A stretch of 64,000 nucleotides of DNA from Siphonodentalium dalli (lineage: Eukaryota > Mollusca > Scaphopoda > Gadilida > Siphonodentaliidae). The stretch spans positions 188,888,716-188,952,715 of the forward strand of contig CP136066.1 in assembly GCA_032622095.1 (NCBI GenBank), in the 5' to 3' direction. A program made the translations under genes and the position numbers. This document shows, one piece after another, positions 24,001-35,355 of the stretch (its first letter is position 1; each line of letters starts with the position of its first letter). A model generated the notes under the pieces. That model worked only from the letters and a program-made list of their open reading frames with translations, was not told the DNA's origin and did no database searches.

Positions 24001-26069
24001 ACAACAAGTGTTGTCACGAAAATAAACACAAAGTATTTCAACATTTAACCAGCATGGTGCCACATAACATATCTATGTGCATGGATAAAACATAATTACC
24101 GATTCTGAAATAAGTATAATGCATGTAAACTCACGTTAACAATCACAACATACCGTCTTCTTGTTAATGTCGATACTTTTCATCGACTTCTATTCCGATA
24201 TTAATTAGCGTCGTTAAACGGGTGGTGACAACGGGCAACTAATCAACATTTCCGATCACCAACCACACCTGATACCATCTTAAAGATCATCTCCACAAGA
24301 CTGTATAGTTTCATTACCATACAATGCTTTATTTCAGCGTAAGTGCGTGCATTAATTGCAACTACCAAACTGGCTTCATTGTAGACAATTTTGTTCAAAT
24401 TACTTCGGCTACAACTGGAATATGTTATACCACGCAATCCACAATATTCGTTGTTGTTAAATTTCTTACCAATTCCACACACGTACCACCATGCATCCTT
24501 GTAATAAAAGCGAAATATGCATGTTTCATCACTTGATCGGAAAAAAATATGACAACTATTTTGCGACACGGGCAATAGGATCTACACAATTTTATCCAGT
24601 AATATATCTCATATACTATTGTATGGTCAGTGGATTTTGAAAGGTTTGATGTGTAGATATTAAAATAAGTGATGAACGGTTGTATGCGTGATACTGATCT
24701 GGGCACACATTTCTGCTTCTAGAAAAGGTCACATATTCAATAAATCTCAATTAAATTTAACTGTTTAATTACACATATATCAGACGTAAGTTGTCCGTTT
24801 CTGTGCGCCCAAAACTTCAGATATAACTGTTAATTTAGACCCTGCTTTCACATGTTCTCTCGTGATATATATTATAGAGATAGTTCGTACATCTCTGATC
24901 AGACGTTTCTCTTAAACTCTGCAATCATTCTTCCTCGCATAATTCGAGCGTTTGTAAAATACACTATTCAATTTTCCCCAAAATGTAAATGTTATTCGAT
25001 TTTGACTATTTTTGGACCCCATTTTAATTTTAAGCTCAATGCTATTCCACGACGGGTGATCCATGCTGGGGCAAGAGTTATCATTAATTTTGCGGCCAGT
25101 TCTTCTACCAAAACTGTCACGAAATGGAACCGATACCCAAACCTACCCCATAACGAACGTCACTGGATTTGCCGATATCTGCTACCCCAAGAAAATGCAC
25201 GATTATGAAACGTCACGCTCAGATCTCGAAGAATATTTTTAATATGTTGATTGGAATTGTGTACTGTTTCGAAAAATGATAAAACCATTTCTGCACAAAT
25301 TTTGTCTAGGTCAAACCCTATTTTGACTGGAGTATATGCAATTTTTAGTGTTGACGATCTCAACGGGTTCGATTAAGCTTTGTCACTGATGATAAGTATA
25401 GAAACACAACCCTGGCATACCTCTTCAAAAACATTTAATCAGAATTAACCTACCAGGAACGTTTTAGAAAATAGGACACTCGACAGTTTAGAATTAGCAA
25501 ACAAATTTCGTGGGGAAACCTAATAGATTTTAGTTCGCGAATTGTCCCGAAAAATGGCATTTATACTTGAACAATTGACAAGTTATCTAAAGATGGTATG
25601 TACAATCGAACCTGCTCGTAGATTCTTAAAGTCTTAATACACAAAGTAGTGCTTAGAAGCCCGCCGACGATGGGTGCGTTGCCATTTATAAACTTGATAA
25701 ACCCACCCGATTATCATAGCAAAAATAAATCTCCAACATGACCTATAGGTGTATGAATAACCAACAGCGACCGATTGGGAACACGCGATATAATTCTCGA
25801 TATAAACCCTCTTCGTGTGTTATCTTGATATATACTCAACAATATCACAACGTGTGCATGCCTGGGGGTATACACCACACGTAACAGATGTCAAGGTCTA
25901 TACCAGTGACGTTGAGGCAGTTAAACTTTAAAAAAAACATGTTCAACAATAACTGTTGTTAGTTAATTGGAAATTTCACTCCAACACAAGGCTGAAATTA
26001 TTCTCGTAATTAATTTTTCAACAATTTATTAGTGGGTAATTTGTTGTTTTGAGACCAATAATTGCATAT
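24001..26069. other. No firm gene; possible exon fragment at 24484-24536 (minus)
   Basis: The minus strand near 24484-24540 reads CIFRFYYKDAWWYVC between a pyrimidine-rich AG and a GTAAGA. The cysteine and aromatic spacing resembles the first half of a fibronectin type II module. The usual proline is replaced by arginine and the second half is not convincing. Otherwise nothing is recognised. Confidence 0.25.
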
Positions 26070-26071
26070 TA

Positions 26072-26635
26072 TGGAGCCCCGGAGGTGACATCCGAATTTT
26101 TTATTTTAAGTCGTGGCCACGAGAATAAAGTCGTGGCCACGAGAATATGAAGTCGTGGCCACGAGCATATGAAGTCGTGGCCACGAGAATATGAGGTCGT
26201 GGCCACGAGACTACGAAGTCGTGGGCACGAGAATAAAGTCGTGGCCACGAGAATAAAGTCGTGGCCACGACATTATTCTCGTGGCCACGACCATATTATC
26301 GTGGCCACGACTATATTCTCGTGGCCACGACATTATTCTCGTGGCCACGACTTTATGCTCGTGGCCACGACTTTATTCTCGTGGCCACGACATTATTCTC
26401 GTGGCCACGACTTTATGCTCGTGGCCACGACTTTATTCTCGTGGCCACGACATTATTCTCGTGCCCACGACTTTATTCTCGTGGCCACGACTTTATTCTC
26501 GTGCCCACGACTTCGTAGTCTCGTGGCCACGACCTCATATTCTCGTGGCCACGACTTCATATGCTCGTGGCCACGACTTTATTCTCGTGGCCACGACTTA
26601 AAATAAAACATTCGGATGTCACCTCCGGGGCTCCA
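26072..26635. mobile_element. Hairpin element filled with a 24-unit array of TCGTGGCCACGA
   Basis: Terminal arms TGGAGCCCCGGAGGTGACAT and the reverse complement are flanked by TA (26070-26071 and 26636-26637). Between them lie about 24 units of roughly 20 bp, each built on the perfect 12-bp palindrome TCGTGGCCACGA plus an 8-10 bp linker. Linker variants (for example GACTACGAAG next to a GTGGGCAC variant) appear in mirrored order in the two halves, so the whole element is one large inverted repeat. Near the centre, triplets of linkers repeat with a 60-bp period. Frames such as 26169-26606 are open only because of the repeat. Confidence 0.85.
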
Positions 26636-26637
26636 TA

Positions 26638-27504
26638 GCATATACCACTTTTGGTAAATATTTTGAACTAAAATGGCCATCTGTTAGAAATGTTCCAATT
26701 TTAGGAGGTGTCAGGTTGGAAACTCTAACTCTTGAGGCCAGACTACATGGTCAGTCAGAAATTGCCAATTAATTTAAGAAAATCAAATCGGGCTGTGACT
26801 CTGTCTGGAATTAGACCACTATATATGTTAGGATTGTCCAATGTTCGGGTTCAGATCTCAAACGTTTCTCATGGATGCAGTTCCTCTCCCTGCATGGTTA
26901 GACTTGGTCCATTCTGAATAGGCTACCACCCAGCCCAGTGGAACTGTTGGGATATTTCAAAACCCAAAGGGGTGGTGCAAATGGAATTACACAAACGTGT
27001 GTGTCTGGTCTCGTTCAAGATGGGGAGTTCACTTCGAAATTTGAAGATGCATACCCCAAAGGAAACATGCTAGCCACGCCCCTGGTCTATATATTGGATC
27101 TTCGGAACTCGGCAAAATCTCAACTTGCAGTTCACTCAGTGAGTTGGTATCTATCATCATCGCTGTGTTAACCACGCTGTTACTGTAACTTATCAAGATC
27201 TACGGTGTAATACACGTCAGAAACACGACGTCCATGTTAATTTTCATCGAGACCAAACCAGTTCTATATTCATGACATAACCACAGTTTTGTTATTGGGA
27301 CATTTCTATTATTTGTTATAATTATGTTCAAGAGTTTTGGGTGGTACTTTACCAAACGATCATACACTGGCAAGTATGCACGGCATTTTTGCAGACATTT
27401 TGTCATAGAAGACCACATGCTGACACAATATGAACGACAGCATGCATATAAAATGCATATTTACCAAAGCTAAAGACGTGAGAAGTATAATTTCGGAAGT
27501 CTCA
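26638..27504. other. No gene recognised
   Basis: No domain, no convincing exon and no internal repeat seen. Confidence 0.4.
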
Positions 27505-28605
27505 CATGTGACGGTGATATTAAAGATATATTATGTACTTGTTCTGGTGCGTGAAACTGATCAGTTAGTAACTAGACGCTATGCCAACTGGAGGAATGTA
27601 GCATTTTACTAACATCGCCGAAAATCTGAAGCAAATCGACCGTACCACTCCATAGAAAACATCGTCTGAACTACGCTCAATTGTAAATATTTACTACTCG
27701 ATTCGGGACGCATCTATCGGCGATAAACTAACGAAAATGATTTCGCCATCGAGAGTTACTGCATTTAATTAATATATAAGAATGACGGTGTGTGTTGTCA
27801 ATTTAGATATAATATGTGTAAAAGTTTTTTTTTTCTTTGAACAAGATTATTCTCCATTTATATTGATCACCTACCGGAGTGTTTCACATCACTTTAACAC
27901 ATTGCCTACTATACAACTATATGTATCATTGATTCTTGTGAGATAATTTACATGCTATTTACATGTAGATTTATATAGCGTCGTTACTAGTCGAAATACA
28001 TAGTTTTTACTTCTGAAGTAGTTAGCTGCGGTACATGTATATACATTATATAAGCATTTGTTTGCATTCGGTTTACGGCACATTGTAGCTTTATATACCG
28101 AAATACCCGCAAAAGATTGCCTGGCAAATTTGCGAGTGTGTGAACAGCCAAATCTGATGATTTTAGAGGACCTTTAATCGACAGTCAATGCTGAAACCCT
28201 CTTCCCCGTACTAAACAAGTCCATTTAAAGTTATGTGAAACACCCCGGAATGGCGATCACATAGAAATGGAGGCTAATCTTGCTCAAAGTGGTTATTTTT
28301 ACAAATCTTAAATCCAAACTGACAACACAGACCGCCATTATTATATATTAATTAAGTTCAGTGACTCTCGATGGCGAAATCTTTTTTGTTACTTTATCGT
28401 CCCGAATCGAGAAGTAAATATTTACAATTGAGCGTAGTTCAGATACTATTTTCTTTGGAGTGGTACGGTCGATTTTCTTGACATTTTCGGCGATGTAGTA
28501 GAATTTTACATTCCTCCAGTTGGATACCGCCTGAATACTAACTTAACAGTTTAACGCATCCGAACAAGTACATAAATATGTCTCTAATAACTCGCGCTCA
28601 CTGCT
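27505..28605. repeat. Inverted repeat with arms of about 380 bp
   Basis: 27505-27905 pairs in reverse complement with 28222-28605. A clear segment is CCAACTGGAGGAATGTA at 27583 against its complement near 28520. The unpaired centre is about 315 bp. The arms differ by numerous substitutions and small indels, so the structure is old. No reading frame of interest was seen. It may be a foldback element or an inverted duplication. Confidence 0.7.
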
Positions 28606-28639
28606 AAATACTCATTGCTTCAATATCAATATCAATATC

Positions 28640-29170
28640 AATTTATTTGAAAAACTCACACTGTTAAAAAATATTCCGTTATTTTACGGAACAAGGTTCC
28701 GGAAATATACTGCCGGAACAATGTTCCGTAATATTACGGACAACCGTAATAATACGGATACGTAATATTACGGCCAACCGTAATTTTTTTTACGGACAAC
28801 AGTAAAAATACGGATACGTAATATTACGGCCAACCGTAAAAATTTTCACGGACAACCGTAAAAATACAGATACGTAATATTACAGCCAACCGTAAAAATT
28901 TTCACGGACAACCGTAAAAATACGGAGACGTAATATTATGGTTAACCGTAAAAACAATTACGGACAACCGTAAAACTACGTATACGTAATATTACGGCCA
29001 ACCGTAACAAAAATTACGGGCAACCGTAAAACCACGGATACGTATATTACAGCCAACCTTATTAATAAAAAAAAGTTACGGACAATTGTAAAATACTAAT
29101 ACGTAATATTACGGACTGCCATAAAAATACGGATGATCTGTATTTGGAAGAGCCGTATTTTTACATGTAA
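28640..29170. repeat. Tandem array of TTACGG...CCGTAA units
   Basis: After a (CAATAT)n stretch at 28620 and a start containing CACTGTTAAAAAATATTCCG, about seven units of about 57 bp follow. Each contains GGACAACCGTAA, the palindrome CGTAATATTACG and GGCCAACCGTAA. Nearly every word is self-complementary with another. A related sequence in opposite orientation, ending ACAGTG, occurs at 32310-32414. The two might be ends of one larger element, but they may be independent. Confidence 0.7.
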
Positions 29171-30163
29171 ATCCAAAATTGTTGCTATAAATTCAACAGG
29201 CATGCCCACAGAAATACAACTTTCAATTTTTTTTTGACAAGGTATCTTCCAAAATTTTACTTTCGAAAAGGGATCAATCTATATTCATTGATATTAGGAC
29301 ACATACCATTATAAAAATATGAACCCATACAAATGTGCACCGTTCATCTATTGCACATTAAATATTAGTGTGGTTACAAAAAATTGCTTATGGAAAAAAA
29401 TAATATTGAAGAGCAGGTAGTATAAAATTATATATCATATAACTATATAAAGGGATGAGAGGGAATGAGATAAATTAATGTTATTGATGGAAGCTCAAAA
29501 CACCACAAGTTTGATTTGAAGTTTAAAGATAACATTTTTATTATAATACACATTAATAACAGGAGTTTCTCAACATATAATCAATACAAAGTTGATTTGA
29601 ATAACAAACATACAGACACAGTTGGAAGTTTGGATCAGGACTATATATTTACCAACTGGAGAATTGCCTGTCAAAAAGGAAGGTAATGGATCAAAGCACA
29701 ACTCATTTAGTGCCTTAATCCTGTACAATCTGCATAGAACAAGCACTTTGTGTGCAATTCCTTGAGTATGATAACCCATAAAAGTACATTATTACATTGA
29801 AACCATGTCATCAGAGAACACTGCTATATAACTCGCACATATTGTTTACAAACTGAATTGTGTCACTATACTATAATAGGGGAGACGTATACCCAAAAAC
29901 AATGTTGATTAATTAGAAACAATTTTTATCCTGAGCGAATTTCAAGGGCAATATGGAATTTCCAACCTTCAACAAGAGCACGCCGTTGGGGCGTGGGCAC
30001 AATACGCCCTTACTGGAGTAAAGTGGGGCAAGGTTTAATTCATTCGTTTGAAACTTGGTTCAGTTCACTCGAGGTTTACATGAATAATCGGCAATATCAT
30101 ACGACTTCCCCGTCGAGAACATTTGTCGCCCAATGTTTTGAGTTTTTTAAAGAAATGTAACTC
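29171..30163. other. No gene recognised
   Basis: AT-rich sequence. A minus-strand frame at 29570-29779 has a somewhat protein-like composition but no motif and no splice support. Confidence 0.35.
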
Positions 30164-30166
30164 TAA

Positions 30167-30836
30167 GTGCCACCGCACACGCTGCGATTAAAATCGTAAG
30201 TGGGGAAAATCGCAGGAGGAAGCATCCAATGCGCATGCCCACGACAATATCGTAACCAAATCGTAGCAATCAAGCACTGTTTGATTTTACCAGGAAAATC
30301 GTGGCGTGACCTTGGCAACGCGCGCGATCGTAGCTGTCACATGACCAGTCGCACTGGTCATGTTGTAAATACCACGAAAAGAAAACATTCAAAAATAGCG
30401 CAAAGTTTACAAACTTCTTGCACTTACAAAAACGAGGCCACGTTGGTGGAGATGTGGCACGGCAGGGAGTGCAGGCCTATACCACATATCAGGCAAGGAG
30501 TAGAGGGCTGCCGCAATTGTTGAAATTCAATTGGGGCAGCTGAGCCTGTTGAGTTGACAGGTACAAAAATGTCAAAATTAAAAAAATATAAAATTTCACT
30601 TGAACTTTCAACATCAACTTGTTAGTTTAGAACATTGTCATTGAGATACATGCCATATGTATTCAGTTGCATAATGCGGAGAATGTTGTATAACATTTTG
30701 CTATCATGTGATCGATCACGTTGATAAAATTGTAGCTGCAAAGATCGCAGCGCCGTAGCGTCTGCGGACAAGCTACGATTTCTCCACCTACGATTTTCCC
30801 CATTTACGATTTTAATCGTAGCATCTGCGGTGGCAC
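30167..30836. mobile_element. TAA-flanked inverted-repeat element, GTGCCACCGCA termini
   Basis: Left end GTGCCACCGCA and right end TGCGGTGGCAC continue as imperfect inverted repeats that share CGATTAAAATCGTAA on both sides. TAA directly repeated at 30164-30166 and 30837-30839 is a 3-bp duplication of the TWA type used by PIF/Harbinger elements. Length 670 bp; no transposase. The superfamily is an inference from the 3-bp duplication. Confidence 0.65.
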
Positions 30837-32603
30837 TAACATACCCGTTATTTAGTAAAAAATCACCTTAACTAAATAACGGGCATACATGTACCCAAAG
30901 AATCACACAACAGAGAGACACATTTCAAGAATACTATAGGAAATAAACTTGGCAGGGTGGGTGGGCTTGGGGGAGGCATGCGGTACTGTCTAACAAACTT
31001 CAGCCCAAAATGTTCTCGACGGGCAAGTCATATGAGATTGTCGAATAATCATGTGTATTGCAAGCAGCGATGATTGTTATCACTGAAAATGATATATATA
31101 CCGGTAGGCCTACCTTTCTTGGAAAATATTGCGATATGGTCATGACATTAATTTAGTTGACTAGCCTTTCAAGTTTCAACACTAGGTGCCACCTTTCAAA
31201 TAATGGAAATCTGGTTACCTGGTACCTTATTCTGCAACTTGAGAGATTAAAGGCTAAAGCAACCAACAACATTTGGTATATCCATAAATTTATACTATTT
31301 TTAGCCAAAAAGGCACATACAAATGATACGTGTATCAGTGGTCAATTATGGTTATTTAAATGTGTATTTACAAATTACATCGACGTTTAGTTACGGGTAT
31401 TACCCAAAAATATTCACTGTTCAAAGACAGCGAGTTTTGTCTCCACAGCTGTCCACTGGGTTTGTTACTTCCTACCTTTTCAGAATCTCAGTCTGAGCAT
31501 CTACGACGACGAGAGTGAGATATTTACACAAATTATCGATTTGAAGATAATTAACAACTACATAATTCATTCTAAATGTTAAATGTTCGTCTCCGGTCCC
31601 ACAAATCGTCACAAGCGACTGCAAGCGGTAGTATAAAAAACCACAACAAAACAATAATATCAAAACACGTGGAACAAAGAGTTGAAACAAAAGAATCAAA
31701 CCCAATTAAGCGAAACGAAACTGGAGAATTGTTTCAAGTTGATTGTGGTAACTCATCATAATATAAATGTAGTTCTTTGCAGTTATAGTCTATAGACAGT
31801 TAGATCTATGAGATTTAATTTTAATACACTAATAGTAATACACGCCACTTCGAATCCACGTAGTTCCTTGCAAAAACTGTTGCCGTTTCTCAAAACTACA
31901 TTCTGGTGGAAATTTAATATAGACCAATATGATGTATACACCCGACCATAACCAATTTATTTAATTGCCTTAACACAATAATTTTGCCGTCTGCAATTTG
32001 TGATTCGCTGGTGTTTCGGTGCCATTTTTATTTTTATGAGGTCAGTGGTCACACTCACAGAACTTTCTGAGTTAGGAATCAATACATATATAGGGCTTGT
32101 TCTAAATATGATGCACCCTTTTCTCCACCAACCCATTCCAGGTCGCTTCGCACATACATATACTCGTTTGAAAATAAGCTTACCTTTATAACGTCTTTAT
32201 ACTGTTTACTGCAAAGTCTTGGTCTGTAAAATCAATCTTGCCGATTTCAAAGATTTCAAAGATGGCACCGAACGCGTGGGGTGCTATCCCACCATGCACT
32301 ATTCTGGCAATTTCTACGTAACTTGGTTCCGTAGAATCATTTACAGAACCATGTTCTGTAAATTTTACGTAACCATATTCCGTATATCAACGGAATTTAT
32401 TTACAGTGCACTATAGTTTCCGTATTACATTATCATAGAAATTAACGTTAATAATCAAGTCACAACGTTCAATGAATTTTTGCATTCAACAATTTCATCA
32501 TTTTCCAAACTGAAATTCTTGGATGGGTGTTCTTTTCGTTTTTTCTTGAGCTCAGTTCTCAGCTTGTATAGAATCTTTATTTGACACCTTGTTTGCTCCT
32601 TAT
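30837..32603. other. No gene; small hairpin and a fragment of the CCGTAA repeat
   Basis: A hairpin with arms CCCGTTATTTAGT and complement sits at 30845-30886. Sequence near 31012-31044 mirrors 30087-30119, so the element at 30167 lies inside an older weak inverted repeat. At 32310-32414 there is a relative of the start of the 28640 array. No exon is supported. Confidence 0.4.
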
Positions 32604-33560
32604 TATACTTCCATGGTGTAACCAAGGAAGTATATTGTTTTTCTATTTAGGTCGTTTTCCGTTTATTTGGAAATACTCAGAAACTGATAGCAGTAGGAAC
32701 GCGAAATCTCTGGAGTTATCGCCCTTTTACTATTATTACTATTATACTCCACAATTTTGCAACGCCCTAATATCTGAAAGTATTGGGAGTATCAAACTCA
32801 AAATTGGAAAGTATGTTGGGGTAAATGAGTTCTATGCCTTTGGCGCATATAGAATATTGTCCGCGTTTACCACGCGGAGTTATCTCCCTTTATATGAAAA
32901 ATATCATTTTATTATCTCGGAAATTATAAAGAGCAGAGCACCGAAAATTGGACCGTATGCACACCTCGATATGCCCTACTGCCCAAAACTTGTGTCCGCG
33001 CTTTTCCTGCGGAGTTACCGCCCATAGTTTGGCAACCTCTATTTTATTGTACTCTGTCATCCTCCCGAATCATTTCAGATAACTGCATTTGGTTTACATA
33101 GTCGTGTTGATCGTTGTCAAGTTAGTCCGAAAAAGAAAATTGGACATGTCGGACATATATTTTTACACTGAAGTCGGGGCAAAATTTTCGATGAAAAATT
33201 AAGTTTTGATTGACATTTATCTGTTTAAGTATATGGATTCACTGAATGAAAACAAACCCATACTAGAAAGGATTTTTGAAATCCGACAAGAATTGCAAGA
33301 GTTACGGGCCCTCAAAGGACGTATAAACTGAGGTTTTTTTTTTTTTTTTTTGTATATAAGTCTAGCGCTATTATTTTTTTTATCGCATATTCCGAATGGG
33401 AAGAGTGAATTGGACCCGAATATACCACTTAAAAGTTTTTTCTCCCATGCCTGCTATACGGGGAACGGTAAGATTGCACAACCTATTCTTCCCACCAAAT
33501 CCGAACGGGCTAATTAAAGAGCATTTCAAGTGCCAATTGGTGGATGGACAGAAGGTACCG
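32604..33560. mobile_element. TATACTTCC-family repeat, truncated copy
   Basis: It begins TATACTTCCATGGTGTAACC and is colinear with 53734-54470, including AAGGAAGTATATTG and the later CCGAATATACCACTTAAAA-like stretch. It then stops matching near 33560, next to a Gag remnant, and lacks the right terminus present at 55762. The frames at 32581-33027 and 33396-33626 are therefore repeat sequence, not genes. Confidence 0.65.
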
Positions 33561-33607
33561 TACCAGATTTATCCAGCTTGCAGTGAATTTAAGAGGTCCG
33601 GCAAAAA

Positions 33608-34224
33608 GTATACTTGCAAAATTTGAGACCGGAAATGATGAATCTCAGTGCATTGATGGCGGCTTTGGCAAATAGATTTGAACCAAGAAATCAATGTGAA
33701 ATGTATCGGGCACAGCTGGAGTCAAGAAAACGCAAAGAAAAAGAGACATTGCCAGAATTGGCACAAGATGTGAATAGGTTGAACAGAATGGCATATCCTA
33801 CTGCTATGGCTGAAATCAAAGATTGCTTGGAGTCTCGAGCGTCCAGGGAAGCACTGGGTGATCAAGCTTTAGCGTGGGCTATTTGCCAGGGGAATCCGGA
33901 GAATATCGATCAAGCTTTGTCGTTGGCGCTAAAATATGAGCCTTCCAATTGAATTTCCACAAGAAACCCTCATATAGTAGACAAAGCGTGCGAATTTCCA
34001 GAGAAGCTACTAATGGAGACACGAGTTGTAACATATGGACAGCAAATGAAGGTCAGGAAACAGGCTTAGACGCAAAACTGATGCAGATTGTCGAAGAAGC
34101 AGTAGCCAGGGCGTTGAAAAGAGAGAAACGACAGACAAAGCGATGCAGTTACTGCTTGAAAACTAATCACAACGAAGCTGACTACTGGAAGAAAGAAAGA
34201 GACAGAAGAAGGCGATCTACTTAA
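33608..34224 (+). pseudogene. Ty3/gypsy-like Gag remnant
   Basis: The frame 33614-33952 reads LMAALANRFEPRNQCEMYRA, then ETLPELAQDVNRLNRMAYPT and a helical tail. This is the pattern of a retrotransposon Gag/capsid domain (short variable helix, LPEL.QD, R.AYP). A second frame, 33949-34224, carries a zinc-knuckle-like CSYCLKTNHNEADYW, where the last cysteine is replaced by tyrosine. The two are separated by a frameshift at about 33950. No protease or polymerase follows, and the N-terminus is absent. It is an inactive fragment of an LTR retroelement; no pair of LTRs was found. Confidence 0.8.
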
Positions 34225-34828
34225 AATTCGACATACCAGCCAGATAGAGAAGACACAAGAACTCATGTAGAGAAATAAGATTGTATACGAAGAAGAGAAG
34301 ATTTTTCGCTATTGTGGAAATTGTTGTGACATATTTATAAATGTTCGTACGGTTCAGGCGAACCGGTTCTTTGTTAGGTGTACAAAGATGTACCCCTATG
34401 TTAAAATGTCATGTGTATTGTTTTATAATATTAGGCATTGTTAGATTAATTGGCTGTAATAATTTGTGATGGACATTTCCTCACCGGAAACACTTCTATT
34501 TCGTTTCCGATTCCGTAGTTTATATACACATGTATGCACATAACTTGTGTCATTTCACTCAAATTTCATCGCATCAAATTACACCTTTAATCATTATTGA
34601 TTGTCCTATACATGTAACATCTAATATTCTAGCAGATTTAGTTCATAATATGCATATGCATCCAGTTATTTTTCAATTATCACTAATTGTTTAGCATATT
34701 ACGTATTTTATCGGCAATCTATTGTGACATTACTTCACTATTTATCTATTCGTTACGCGATTGCCGGACACTCTTTAAGCTCCGCCCATCGCGTGTCACT
34801 CATATTACCCCGGCAGATTCAAACGTCT

Positions 34829-34890
34829 CGCTGGGTCGTGTTATTGGGTTACGTCTCGCTGGGTCGTGTTATTGGGTCATGTTTCGGTGG
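34829..34890. repeat. 30-bp direct tandem duplication
   Basis: CTCGCTGGGTCGTGTTATTG occurs twice 30 bp apart, and a third, diverged copy follows (TTCGGTGGGTTGTGTTTAGT). It lies just upstream of the proline-rich reading frame. Confidence 0.65.
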
Positions 34891-34970
34891 GTTGTGTTTA
34901 GTGGGTCGCATTCTCAGCGGGTCGCTTTTAGGGTCGCATTTGCGGTGCATCATGGGAAATGGTCGTGCCG

Positions 34971-34977
34971 CAATATA
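34971..34977 (+). promoter_or_regulatory. TATA-like box before the 35.0-kb ORF
   Basis: ATATAAA lies within GCAATATAAACAAACC, 55-60 nt upstream of the ATG at 35032, in a locally GC-richer stretch. It could drive the ORF at 35032, or it could be the TATA box of a decayed LTR following the Gag remnant. Confidence 0.3.
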
Positions 34978-35031
34978 AACAAACCCGACCCGATCTCGTG
35001 CGCACAGATCCCGGCCCAGTCTGCCCAGGGG

Positions 35032-35355
35032 ATGGAATCACCACCACCGTCACCACCACCACCACCACGACCAGACGAGGTTACTGAAAACGAAGGCGAG
35101 GACCCCTCTGACTTCGTACCGAAGACTCCGGAATATACCGAGCCGGAGCCGGAGCCTTCAACCGAAGCAAAAGCCGCCGGATCCATGAGAGAAAGCGACC
35201 CATACACTGAAGACGAAGAAATCGAAGTCGAAGAAGAAATCGATGATAAGTTGTGGAATGCAATGGTTAAACATATCGAAGAACGTCCTACGCTGATATC
35301 ACCACTTCCTTCATCTTCTTTATCTTCACCATCACCACCACCAAAGAAGAAATGA
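35032..35355 (+). CDS. Proline-rich acidic ORF, 107 residues, function unknown
   Basis: An ATG at 35032 opens a frame starting MESPPPSPPPPPRPDE. Acidic, proline-rich sequence follows (EDPSDFVPKTPEYTEPEPEP), then a D/E-rich block (TEDEEIEVEEEIDDKLW), one short helix-like segment (NAMVKHIEERP) and a serine/proline tail ending in KKK before TGA. The frame extends upstream to 34687, but that part looks non-coding and the TATA-like box favours the internal start. Composition suggests a disordered nuclear or adaptor-like protein. No domain is recognised. It follows a Gag remnant and could be a retroelement accessory frame rather than a host gene. Confidence 0.4.
   Translation: MESPPPSPPPPPRPDEVTENEGEDPSDFVPKTPEYTEPEPEPSTEAKAAGSMRESDPYTEDEEIEVEEEIDDKLWNAMVKHIEERPTLISPLPSSSLSSPSPPPKKK

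Noticed and set aside
26169-26606. 145-residue frame of repeated SWPRHYSRGHD-like units
   Set aside because: Produced entirely by the TCGTGGCCACGA array inside a hairpin element; also open in other frames.
29570-29779. 69-residue minus-strand frame with protein-like composition
   Set aside because: No recognisable motif, no splice sites and no duplication to test conservation.
34687-35031. Upstream extension of the 35.0-kb ORF
   Set aside because: This part translates tandemly duplicated, non-coding-looking DNA and precedes the TATA-like box; the internal ATG at 35032 fits better.
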